Assembly: GCA_003157195.1 (NCBI GenBank)
Contig: PMIU01000009.1
Coordinates: 1 to 7,644 of the forward strand
DNA from: Candidatus Nomurabacteria bacterium
Lineage (GTDB): Bacteria > Patescibacteriota > Minisyncoccia > Phycocordibacterales > UBA9973
DNA: 7,644 nt
Direction of reading: 5' to 3'
Under the pieces are notes generated by a model. It ran no database searches and was not told the origin of the DNA. It saw only the letters and a program-made list of their open reading frames with translations. Both the position numbers and the translations under genes were made by a program. Numbering within the stretch: the first letter of the stretch is position 1; every line of letters starts with the position of its first letter. Below are positions 1 to 4,981 of the stretch, in pieces.

Positions 1-781
1 AATAACCGCTAGTCAAACGAGTAGCTCCATCATAGAGATAAACATTTGAAAGGGTATTTGAATCAGAAACACCAGTGCGTTGCAATGTTACAGAATTAAC
101 AGTACCAGAACCGGAGAAGACAAAGTGCGCTAGATCAGCACCAGCTTGACCTTGAATAACATATCCAGCTGCTGGGTTGTCTGAAGAAAGAGCAGCTGAG
201 ATAGGACCGGAAGGATTGTTGTTAACAACTACGCCTGTCGCACATGATGCGCCAGTCGTTGGGCTGAAGCCGGAAGTTGATGTACAGCCTGCAGGAAGAG
301 TTGAAGTTTGGCCAGTCGCACATGATGCGCCGGTCGTTGAACTAAATCCTGAAGTTGATGTACAGCCTGCTGGAAGAGTGGAAGGGTAAACGGCCACACA
401 TGCACCACCGGTTACAGGACTGAAGCCCGTAGCGGAAGTACAACCTGGAGGAACGTAGCTGATAGCTCCGACTCCATTGTTGGCCATCCATACAGCGCGA
501 GACTTGGCACCGAATACTCCATCGGCTACTAGGCCTGCATTCTTTTGGAAAGCGACAACAGCAGCTTTGGTCTTTGGACCGAAGCTACCGTCAGCAGTGA
601 GACCCAAGGCTGTCTGAAGACATTGAACTTGAGCTCCTTTTGAACCTTGTCTTAGTGTAGATGTGATTGAACAGTTAGATGCGGCGGCATTAGCAGTTGG
701 CATTAAAGCCACTGCTCCGACGAGTAAAACTGCAACAACCATAACTCCAAGAAGAAGTTTTGATTTTAATAAATTACTCAT
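1..781 (-). CDS. Secreted peptidoglycan-binding surface protein with 26-residue Cys repeats (3' end beyond window)
   Basis: The 260 visible residues read off the left edge without a stop. Residues 1-32 form a signal peptide: MSNLLKSK, a hydrophobic stretch at about 9-27, then a likely cleavage after TANA (30-32). Residues about 42-100 match a PG_binding_1-type domain, with LRQGSKGAQVQCLQ, LTADGSFGPKTKAAV and a second half LVADGVFGAKSRAVW. Three tandem 26-residue repeats follow (about 114-183), each of the form CTSxxGFSxxTGxxC with cysteines 14 apart (114/128, 140/154, 166/180). The remaining part is Ser/Thr/Gly-rich, probably beta-structured, and continues outside the window. The start is the ATG at 781-779: an in-frame TAG at 793-791 excludes anything longer, and the next Met is inside the signal peptide. 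No clear Shine-Dalgarno is present. The likely role is a wall-associated surface or adhesion protein; the paired cysteines suggest disulfides. Similar repeats are, from memory, common in Parcubacteria surface proteins. Confidence 0.85.
   Translation of the reverse strand, partial: MSNLLKSKLLLGVMVVAVLLVGAVALMPTANAAASNCSITSTLRQGSKGAQVQCLQTALGLTADGSFGPKTKAAVVAFQKNAGLVADGVFGAKSRAVWMANNGVGAISYVPPGCTSATGFSPVTGGACVAVYPSTLPAGCTSTSGFSSTTGASCATGQTSTLPAGCTSTSGFSPTTGASCATGVVVNNNPSGPISAALSSDNPAAGYVIQGQAGADLAHFVFSGSGTVNSVTLQRTGVSDSNTLSNVYLYDGATRLTSGY
209..442 (-). repeat. 78-bp (26-codon) tandem repeat, three copies
   Basis: Three in-register units lie at 442-365, 364-287 and 286-209 in coding order; the last is conserved only in its first 18 or so codons. 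The period is exactly 78 bases, shown for example by GTCGCACATG at 237 and again at 315, and ACATG at 320 and 398. The second and third coding units are much closer at the DNA level (62 of 70 bases identical between 237-306 and 315-384) than either is to the first, suggesting a recent duplication. Confidence 0.85.
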
Positions 782-799
782 AAATTTTTTCTAATTTTC

Positions 800-910
800 A
801 CCCTGTAGTGAAACTTTTTTTAAAGTTCTACTACGGGGTTCTACGCCATTAACTCCGACGATTAGTCGGAGCCCCGATTTTTGCGTCGGGGTTAGTTTCG
901 ACAAAACTAA
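800..910 (-). promoter_or_regulatory. Multi-hairpin leader upstream of the surface-protein gene
   Basis: Four stem-loops occupy the region 19-129 bases upstream of the start codon. One is an 18-bp imperfect hairpin, 800-817 with 822-839, 15 Watson-Crick pairs and a 4-base loop. Then come three hairpins that abut with no spacing: CTCCGAC/GTCGGAG (853-859 with 865-871), CCCCGA/TCGGGG (872-877 with 886-891) and TTAGTTT/AAACTAA (892-898 with 904-910). None is followed by a U-tract in the direction of the gene, so a simple terminator is unlikely. A cis-acting RNA element or a repeat insertion are both possible; no known riboswitch class is recognised. Confidence 0.5.
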
Positions 911-1006
911 AAGCGTATTTTTTCCTATCGTCATTTATCATCCGCTAATAATTTATAATAATTAATAATGAAGCGGAAAAACAAATAACGAACAGAGATA
1001 AACTAA

Positions 1007-1040
1007 CATTGAAAACAAAATAACTATTTAGTTTTCAATG
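1007..1040. repeat. 34-bp near-perfect palindrome
   Basis: Arms CATTGAAAAC (1007-1016) and GTTTTCAATG (1031-1040) match perfectly over 10 bp. The centre extends the pairing with AAATA/TATTT (1018-1022 with 1025-1029) after a single A-A mismatch. No T-tract follows on either strand in a terminator position, so it is more likely a protein-binding palindrome or a small mobile-repeat remnant. Confidence 0.6.
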
Positions 1041-1101
1041 ACCTTTCTCGTCTACTTTTCTTCAAGATTTTTTCGACGAAATCGTGAACAAAAATAGACA
1101 C

Positions 1102-1153
1102 AATTTGCGAACACCAAACACGCAATTAATTTGCGCATTTAACAAACGCAAAT
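1102..1153. repeat. Two tandem 26-bp operator-like units
   Basis: Units 1102-1127 and 1128-1153 are directly adjacent and match at 18 of 26 positions. Each is itself an inverted repeat of the form AATTTGCG-N10-(A)CGCAA(T/A)T, so TTTGCG recurs at 1104 and 1130 and CGCAA at 1121 and 1147, each 26 bases apart. They lie immediately next to the TATAAT pair at 1156-1163, a usual position for a repressor operator; iteron-like origin repeats are the alternative. Confidence 0.5.
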
Positions 1154-1155
1154 AC

Positions 1156-1183
1156 ATTATAATACAGCCGCAGAATACGGCAA
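1156..1183 (-). promoter_or_regulatory. Possible sigma70-type promoter pointing to the surface-protein gene
   Basis: On the minus strand a TTGCCG (1183-1178) stands 16 bases upstream of a perfect TATAAT (1161-1156). Transcription would begin near 1149, inside the 26-bp repeat units, giving a leader of about 370 bases containing the hairpins at 910-800. A perfect TATAAT also occurs on the plus strand at 1158-1163 but has no good -35 and no plus-strand gene nearby. The -35 match is partial, so confidence is low. Confidence 0.3.
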
Positions 1184-1190
1184 TATATTA

Positions 1191-1224
1191 TGTGGATAAC
1201 TCACCTTTTGAGCTAGTATCCACA
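1191..1224. promoter_or_regulatory. Convergent pair of DnaA-box-like 9-mers
   Basis: The minus-strand 9-mer at 1199-1191 reads TTATCCACA, the perfect Escherichia coli DnaA box. The plus-strand 9-mer at 1216-1224 reads GTATCCACA, one mismatch from it. Together they form an 8-bp inverted repeat TGTGGATA/TATCCACA with an 18-base centre that includes CTCA/TGAG. They could bind DnaA, or simply be the arms of a hairpin. Confidence 0.4.
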
Positions 1225-1285
1225 AATGCATATTAGCATAATCTTAAGAAGAAGACAAATACAACCCCATAAATTAGGTGCTCAA

Positions 1286-1340
1286 GTACCCCCTCCTTTC
1301 TCCTCCCCCTATGTAGGGGGAGGACGGGTAGGGGTAAATT
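1286..1340. repeat. Palindromic repeat, type I, copy downstream of the winged-helix gene
   Basis: A 55-bp GC-rich element whose core CCTCCCCCTA/TAGGGGGAGG (about 1301-1324) is a strong hairpin, bounded by TACCCC at 1287 and GGGGTA ending at 1336. It is 51/55 identical to 2072-2126 in the same orientation. It begins 3 bases beyond the stop codon of the minus-strand gene at 1344. No U-tract follows in either direction, so it is not a canonical terminator. Confidence 0.85.
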
Positions 1341-1343
1341 TGC

Positions 1344-2165
1344 CTATTTCACAAAATATCTGCTCCACCTCTTCTCTCCGGTCTTGTTAAGGACACCGTC
1401 TTTGACCATAGAAACCAACTCTCTTTGTAGTGTCTTTTCTCCGCAGGAGATGAGTGTCCCATAAGCTCCATTTTTAATGTCCGTTATGGTCGCGTTCTTG
1501 TTGTTCTTTTGAATGATATTAGTTATCTCTTCGCGTCTTTGTTTCTTAAGGACATCAAAGGCATCATTATTTATGTGATTGGATTTTTTATCGGACATAT
1601 CTTTTATTGCTTTCAAAAGTGTACTCCCTTTCTGAACACCGAGAGTGTGTCCTTTAGAGTCTCCTCCCCTCCTTATACCCGAGGGGTGCCTGAAAGGCGG
1701 GGTGGTGATAAAAAGAGGAGAATCACTCAGAAATTCTTCTATATTAATTTGCTTATCTTTTATCTCATTTATATCAAAAGATTCTTTTATTGATCTATCT
1801 AATTCCAGAAACTCTTTTCTTAGAATATTTGTGTTCATTTCGGAGATGATATTGACCGCGGAAGCTACGTTTAAAAAGGACATTATTTCGGATATTTTCT
1901 CAATAGTTCCAGGGGCTATATGTCCTATACAGCTGAACTCAATAAGGTGCATGTCCGATATAATTCCGGCACCCAATGTCCTTAATTTATTTCGTAAAGG
2001 TTCGTCTTTGTTTATGATGTCCGTGACCATATACAGCGCAGTAATAAGTTTGTTGGTTTTGGTATAGGACAGTACCCCCTCCTCGCTCCTCCCCCTATGT
2101 AGGGGGAGGTTGGGTAGGGGTAAATTCGAGTCCTTGAGATTGAGATTTTTATTTTCTCCAAACAT
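1344..2165 (-). CDS. Hypothetical protein with C-terminal winged-helix domain, two in-frame repeat insertions
   Basis: A 273-residue protein of unknown function, reminiscent of hypothetical proteins I recall from Parcubacteria genomes. Residues about 32-130, beginning LSYTKTNKLITALYMVTD, are predicted alpha-helical. Residues about 208-273 look like a winged helix: a first helix REEITNII, a second around TITDIKN, a recognition helix GEKTLQRELVSMVKDG, and a wing ending GEKRWSRYFVK. This suggests DNA binding or a regulatory role. Residues 14-31 and 152-170 are not native-looking: they are translated palindromic repeats (2072-2126 and 1659-1711) and are rich in Pro, Gly and Arg. The start at 2165 (MFGENKN) must lie upstream of the first repeat, because no start codon occurs between it and the conserved part; only a weak GGA lies upstream. 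The stop is TAG. No cysteine or enzyme motif is evident. Confidence 0.7.
   Translation of the reverse strand: MFGENKNLNLKDSNLPLPNLPLHRGRSEEGVLSYTKTNKLITALYMVTDIINKDEPLRNKLRTLGAGIISDMHLIEFSCIGHIAPGTIEKISEIMSFLNVASAVNIISEMNTNILRKEFLELDRSIKESFDINEIKDKQINIEEFLSDSPLFITTPPFRHPSGIRRGGDSKGHTLGVQKGSTLLKAIKDMSDKKSNHINNDAFDVLKKQRREEITNIIQKNNKNATITDIKNGAYGTLISCGEKTLQRELVSMVKDGVLNKTGEKRWSRYFVK
1659..1711 (-). repeat. Palindromic repeat, type II, inside the winged-helix gene
   Basis: On the minus strand this starts ATCACCACCCCGCC and ends AAGGAGGGGAGG, matching the plus-strand element at 2260-2317 at both ends with a different middle. Internal stems are CCCCTC/GAGGGG (1666-1671 with 1681-1686) and GCCT/AGGC (1688-1691 with 1695-1698). 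It is translated in frame as residues 152-170 (ITTPPFRHPSGIRRGG), between the helical and winged-helix parts of the host protein. Confidence 0.7.
2072..2126. repeat. Palindromic repeat, type I, inside the 5' end of the winged-helix gene
   Basis: A 55-bp element 51/55 identical to 1286-1340 in direct orientation, with core hairpin CCTCCCCCTA/TAGGGGGAGG. It is read in frame by the minus-strand gene as residues 14-31 (NLPLPNLPLHRGRSEEGV), just before the conserved part begins. With its twin it flanks the conserved coding segment 1341-2071. Confidence 0.85.
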
Positions 2166-2205
2166 TTGTCCATTATGAATAAAGGACAGAGAATGTCAAG
2201 ACAGA

Positions 2206-2248
2206 ATTTTACCCCCTCCTTTCGGAGGAGGGGGTCGGGGGTGGTAAT
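2206..2248 (-). repeat. Palindromic repeat, type II, first of an inverted pair
   Basis: Minus-strand reading begins AATTACCACCCCCGACC and ends with CCTCC-GAAA-GGAGG followed by GGGTAAAA. The stem CCTCC/GGAGG (2215-2219 with 2224-2228) carries a TTTC loop on the plus strand. Outer bases CAGAATT/AATTCTG (near 2202 and 2246) extend the imperfect inverted repeat. It faces a copy in the opposite orientation at 2260-2317. Confidence 0.65.
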
Positions 2249-2259
2249 TCTGAATTCAA

Positions 2260-2317
2260 AAATCACCACCTCGCTCCGACCTGGGTCGGAGCACTCCTCC
2301 TCCGAAAGGAGGGGAGG
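2260..2317 (+). repeat. Palindromic repeat, type II, second of an inverted pair, with a TCCGAC hairpin in its middle
   Basis: Starts ATCACCACCTCG and ends in the stem CTCCTCC-GAAA-GGAGGGG (2297-2303 with 2308-2314) plus AGGG. Its centre carries a perfect 8-bp hairpin GCTCCGAC-CTGG-GTCGGAGC (2273-2292), a member of the TCCGAC family also found at 853-871 and 2364-2400. The GGTGGT at 2240-2245 of the preceding copy pairs with ACCACC at 2265-2270, so the two copies can form one large fold. Confidence 0.65.
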
Positions 2318-2345
2318 GAATGCAAAAATTATTTTTTTATTTTTA

Positions 2346-2354
2346 TGTTAATAT
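2346..2354 (+). promoter_or_regulatory. Extended -10 promoter for ftsK
   Basis: TGTTAATAT fits the extended -10 pattern TGnTAnnnT in a very A/T-rich stretch; no -35 is recognisable about 17 bases upstream. The predicted start of transcription is near 2361, giving a leader of about 49 bases that contains just the two tandem hairpins. The efp promoter (TGCTAGTAT at 6050-6058) has the same form. Confidence 0.4.
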
Positions 2355-2363
2355 ATATTTATG

Positions 2364-2400
2364 GTCCGACCAAAGTCGGACTCCGACAAAAAGGTCGGAG
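2364..2400 (+). promoter_or_regulatory. Tandem hairpin leader that sequesters the ftsK Shine-Dalgarno
   Basis: Two abutting stem-loops share base 2381: GTCCGAC-CAAA-GTCGGAC (2364-2381) and CTCCGAC-AAAAAG-GTCGGAG (2381-2400). The GGAG at 2397-2400, 9 bases before the ATG at 2410, is the only good ribosome binding site for ftsK and forms the 3' arm of the second hairpin. The first TCCGAC can alternatively pair with the last GTCGGA, so mutually exclusive folds exist. Translational control is an inference. Confidence 0.5.
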
Positions 2401-2409
2401 CAAAAAATT

Positions 2410-4641
2410 ATGAAACAAAATAAAAACAAAAGTGGTAAAAGAAACGATAATGATAATAAAAATTCTCAAGGATTAAAAGTAAGCACCAAGCATGGCATCA
2501 TCGCAGTTATCTTTTTTGTTCTCGCCGTATTTTTTTTAATGTCCAAATTTAATCTGGCGGGAATCGTTGGAGTTTTTGTGAACAGAGAACTTCATCTCCT
2601 GCTTGGCGTCGGAGACATACTTTTGACTGTACTTTTCTTGTTGCTTGGAATTTCATTCATCAAGTCGGAAGTGCCAGACATCGGCTGGACGCGAGTCATC
2701 AGCGCCACTTTATTTTTACTTTCCAGTCTCGGAATCATCGACATTGCTTCAGGCAAAGGTGTTCACTCGGGTGGACTTTTCGGACAAATTTTATCGACAC
2801 CATTTGTATCTCTCTTTGATACGTACGCAAGTCTCGTCTTGCTCGGAGCACTCCTCATAATATCTATCCTGATAATGTTCGACACGAAACCGAACCCGAC
2901 ATGGCTCTTCGCCAAAATTCATTCGCTTTTTTCTAAAAAAGAAAAACCTGAATTTACTCCCGCTTTAAATGAAAATGAAATGAAAGAGGTGGAAAAGTCT
3001 ATGCCCGAAGAAGAAGACAAAGAAACCGCTGGAGAGAAACTTAAAAATGCTTTGGTTGGAAAAAAGAAAGAGGAAGAGGAGGAAGAAATGCCTATTAAAA
3101 AAAGAAAGAGCGGTTTAGTTTCGACTTACATTCCTCCTCCCCTTTCTTTACTCGAAGAAGACAAGGGCAAGCCGAACACCGGCGACATCAAAGCAAATGC
3201 GAACATCATCAAGCGCACTCTTGCCAACTTCGGCATTGAAGTGGAGATGGATGAGATAACTATAGGGCCGACGGTCACCCGTTATGCGCTAAAACCGGCT
3301 GAAGGCGTAAAACTCTCCCGCATCGTGGGTTTGCAAAACGACCTCGCTCTTTCGCTCGCTGCGCACCCGATACGCATCGAAGCGCCAATTCCGGGCAAAT
3401 CTCTGGTCGGCATCGAAATTCCAAATAAATCAAAATCAATTGTCGGGCTGGCTACCCTGCTCTCTGACGAGAAGTTTGCAAATTCTTCGAAGCCCCTCAC
3501 TATTGCCCTCGGACGCAATATCTCCGGGCGGGCTGTCTTTGGCAACTTGGCCAAGATGCCACACGCGCTCGTCGCCGGCACCACCGGCTCCGGCAAGTCT
3601 GTGACCATCCACTCTATGATCACTTCCCTCTTATATAGGAATGGGCCGGATGATTTGAAACTTATTTTAATAGATCCAAAGCGCGTAGAGCTCACTTTAT
3701 ACAACAACATTCCACATTTGCTTACACCGGTAATCACTGAAGCCAAAAAAACAATCTTAGCATTGAAATGGGCAGCCAAAGAAATGGACCGCCGTTACGA
3801 TATACTCGAAGCAGAGAGTGTGCGTGACATTGAGTCTTACCATGCGAATGTGTGGGGAAAACACCCCCACCCTGCCCGAGGGCAGGACTCCCCCTTGGCA
3901 GAGGGAGAAAAAGATACGGTAGATCGCTTGCCATACATCGTCATTGTCATAGACGAGTTGGCGGATATTATGAGTTCTTATCCGAGGGAGCTTGAGGCCG
4001 CCATCGTGCGCTTGGCGCAGATGTCTCGAGCAGTCGGCATACATATCATTCTTTCTACCCAGAGACCGGAGGTCAACGTCATCACCGGGCTCATCAAGGC
4101 CAACATCCCGGCCCGCATCGCCCTGAAAGTTTCCTCGCAAATAGATTCACGCACTATCCTCGATGCCGGCGGAGCAGAAAAACTCCTCGGCGCCGGAGAT
4201 ATGCTTTATTCTTCAGGTGAAGCTCAGCCGGAGAGATTACAGAGCGCGTTTATTTCCGAAGGTGAAGTGAAAAAAGTTGTAAAATATTTGGCCGATGCTT
4301 ACAAAGACGAAGCGCCAGCAGAAATAACTTTAACCGCCGGGTCCATCTCCGCCGATAAAAGTATTTTTGAAAGCACTCTCGGTGGTGATATGTATGCCCA
4401 GCATGATTCTGCTGAATCAGATGATGATGAAATGTATGAAGAGGCTCGCGCTTGCGTGGTAGAAGCAGGCAAGGCATCTACATCATACTTGCAAAGAAAA
4501 TTGAAATTGGGTTACGCCCGAGCCGCCAGACTGATGGATGTACTGGAAGAACGAGGTGTCATCGGCCCCGGTGACGGCGCCAAGCCGAGAGAGGTCTTGG
4601 AGAAAATAGAAAGAACATCCGATGGAGAAAATATTATTTAA
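2410..4641 (+). CDS. ftsK: DNA translocase FtsK/SpoIIIE
   Basis: A 743-residue hexameric ATP-driven DNA pump that clears and aligns chromosome termini at the division septum. About four membrane segments occur near residues 28-44, 62-84, 94-112 and 136-157, followed by a charged Lys/Glu-rich linker (about 175-250), shorter than in E. coli. The motor has Walker A GTTGSGKS (390-397), DPKRVELTLYNNIPHL, Walker B IVIVIDELADIM (D515, E516), STQRPEVNVITGLIKANIPARIA and SSQIDSRTILDAGGAEKLLG. A gamma-type winged helix lies near 675-731 (SYLQRKLKLGYARAARLMDVLEERG cut short here as ARAARLMDVLEERGVIGP). Residues 485-500 are a translated palindromic repeat in a loop before Walker B. The start is ATG 2410, preceded by GGAG; an upstream in-frame ATG at 2320 would read through the promoter and hairpins. 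Its 3' end overlaps the next gene by 20 bases. Confidence 0.96.
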   Translation: MKQNKNKSGKRNDNDNKNSQGLKVSTKHGIIAVIFFVLAVFFLMSKFNLAGIVGVFVNRELHLLLGVGDILLTVLFLLLGISFIKSEVPDIGWTRVISATLFLLSSLGIIDIASGKGVHSGGLFGQILSTPFVSLFDTYASLVLLGALLIISILIMFDTKPNPTWLFAKIHSLFSKKEKPEFTPALNENEMKEVEKSMPEEEDKETAGEKLKNALVGKKKEEEEEEMPIKKRKSGLVSTYIPPPLSLLEEDKGKPNTGDIKANANIIKRTLANFGIEVEMDEITIGPTVTRYALKPAEGVKLSRIVGLQNDLALSLAAHPIRIEAPIPGKSLVGIEIPNKSKSIVGLATLLSDEKFANSSKPLTIALGRNISGRAVFGNLAKMPHALVAGTTGSGKSVTIHSMITSLLYRNGPDDLKLILIDPKRVELTLYNNIPHLLTPVITEAKKTILALKWAAKEMDRRYDILEAESVRDIESYHANVWGKHPHPARGQDSPLAEGEKDTVDRLPYIVIVIDELADIMSSYPRELEAAIVRLAQMSRAVGIHIILSTQRPEVNVITGLIKANIPARIALKVSSQIDSRTILDAGGAEKLLGAGDMLYSSGEAQPERLQSAFISEGEVKKVVKYLADAYKDEAPAEITLTAGSISADKSIFESTLGGDMYAQHDSAESDDDEMYEEARACVVEAGKASTSYLQRKLKLGYARAARLMDVLEERGVIGPGDGAKPREVLEKIERTSDGENII
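3862..3907. repeat. Palindromic repeat inserted in frame in ftsK
   Basis: The segment contains the perfect 7-bp stem CCTGCCC-GA-GGGCAGG (3871-3886) and CTCCC/GGGAG (3888-3892 with 3903-3907). It is translated as HPHPARGQDSPLAEGE (residues 485-500), lying between RRYDILEAESVRDIESYH and the conserved LPYIVIVIDELADIM. Codon use is locally C-rich and unlike the flanks. This loop is variable in length across FtsK proteins, so an insertion here should be tolerated. Confidence 0.7.
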
Positions 4642-4981
4642 TAAAAAAATAATTCAGATAGCGGGACTTTTTATTTTTTTTATGATTATTGCTCTTTACG
4701 CTTTTTTTGTCTCCAGAGATTTAATCTTTGGAGTAAAAATCAAAAATGTAAACATAGTAGATGGAGGGACGGTTACTGATAGTGTAATGAAACTTACCGG
4801 CAATGCAAAAAATGCGATAAAATTGGTTTTAGACGGCCGGGAGATATCGGTGGACCAGCAGGGCAACTTTAGCGAGACGATTGCACTTCTGCCGGGATAT
4901 AATATAATCGATATCAAGGCGCAGGATAAATTTGGTTATGTTGATGAAAAAAATTATAAGCTAATTTATAAAAATTTATGA
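4622..4981 (+). CDS. Small membrane-anchored Ig-like domain protein
   Basis: A 119-residue protein with one N-terminal membrane segment at about residues 10-30 ([20 protein letters not shown]) after a short basic tail, and a single extracytoplasmic beta-sandwich-like domain at about 37-117. The pattern [16 protein letters not shown], then [21 protein letters not shown], resembles bacterial Ig-like or glucodextranase-B-type domains that pack as modules in surface proteins. No catalytic motif is visible. The start codon overlaps the last 20 bases of ftsK, and its TGA overlaps the recA ATG (ATGA), so all three genes should be cotranscribed and translationally coupled. Its function is unknown; its position between ftsK and recA may be only operon packing. 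Confidence 0.75.
   Translation: MEKILFNKKIIQIAGLFIFFMIIALYAFFVSRDLIFGVKIKNVNIVDGGTVTDSVMKLTGNAKNAIKLVLDGREISVDQQGNFSETIALLPGYNIIDIKAQDKFGYVDEKNYKLIYKNL

Larger units (their letters stand above)
911..1285. other. Gene-free AT-rich region with palindromes, operator-like units and DnaA-like boxes
   Basis: No coding sequence on either strand is convincing. The stretch holds an AT-rich inverted repeat with arms TCCGCT/AGCGGA (941-946 and 972-977) enclosing almost pure A/T, a long palindrome (1007-1040), two tandem 26-bp units (1102-1153), overlapping TATAAT boxes on both strands (1156-1163), and convergent DnaA-box-like 9-mers (1191-1224). From 1225 to 1285 I see only a small ATGC/GCAT inverted repeat. 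The combination suits a replication or transcription control region, but no dnaA or rpmH is adjacent, so origin function is a hypothesis. Confidence 0.4.

Noticed and set aside
796..821. Apparent plus-strand terminator TTTCAC/GTGAAA followed by T's
   Set aside because: There is no plus-strand gene to terminate, and the bases form part of a longer 18-bp hairpin in the minus-strand leader.
1102..1153. CRISPR-like array
   Set aside because: The two 26-bp units abut with no spacers and are themselves inverted repeats; no cas gene is present.
1301..1324. Strong hairpin after the winged-helix gene as its terminator
   Set aside because: No U-tract follows on the minus strand, and the same hairpin occurs inside a coding sequence at 2087-2110.
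1509..2067. Plus-strand frames opposite the winged-helix gene
   Set aside because: They are antisense shadows; the minus-strand frame has a coherent winged helix and spans the whole region.
2012..2269. Minus-strand 85-codon frame
   Set aside because: It is made of alternative-frame translation of two palindromic repeats and the 5' end of the winged-helix gene.
2320..2409. Longer ftsK start at the ATG at 2320
   Set aside because: The extra 30 residues read through the predicted promoter and both hairpins and have no ribosome binding site; the ATG at 2410 has GGAG at the right distance.
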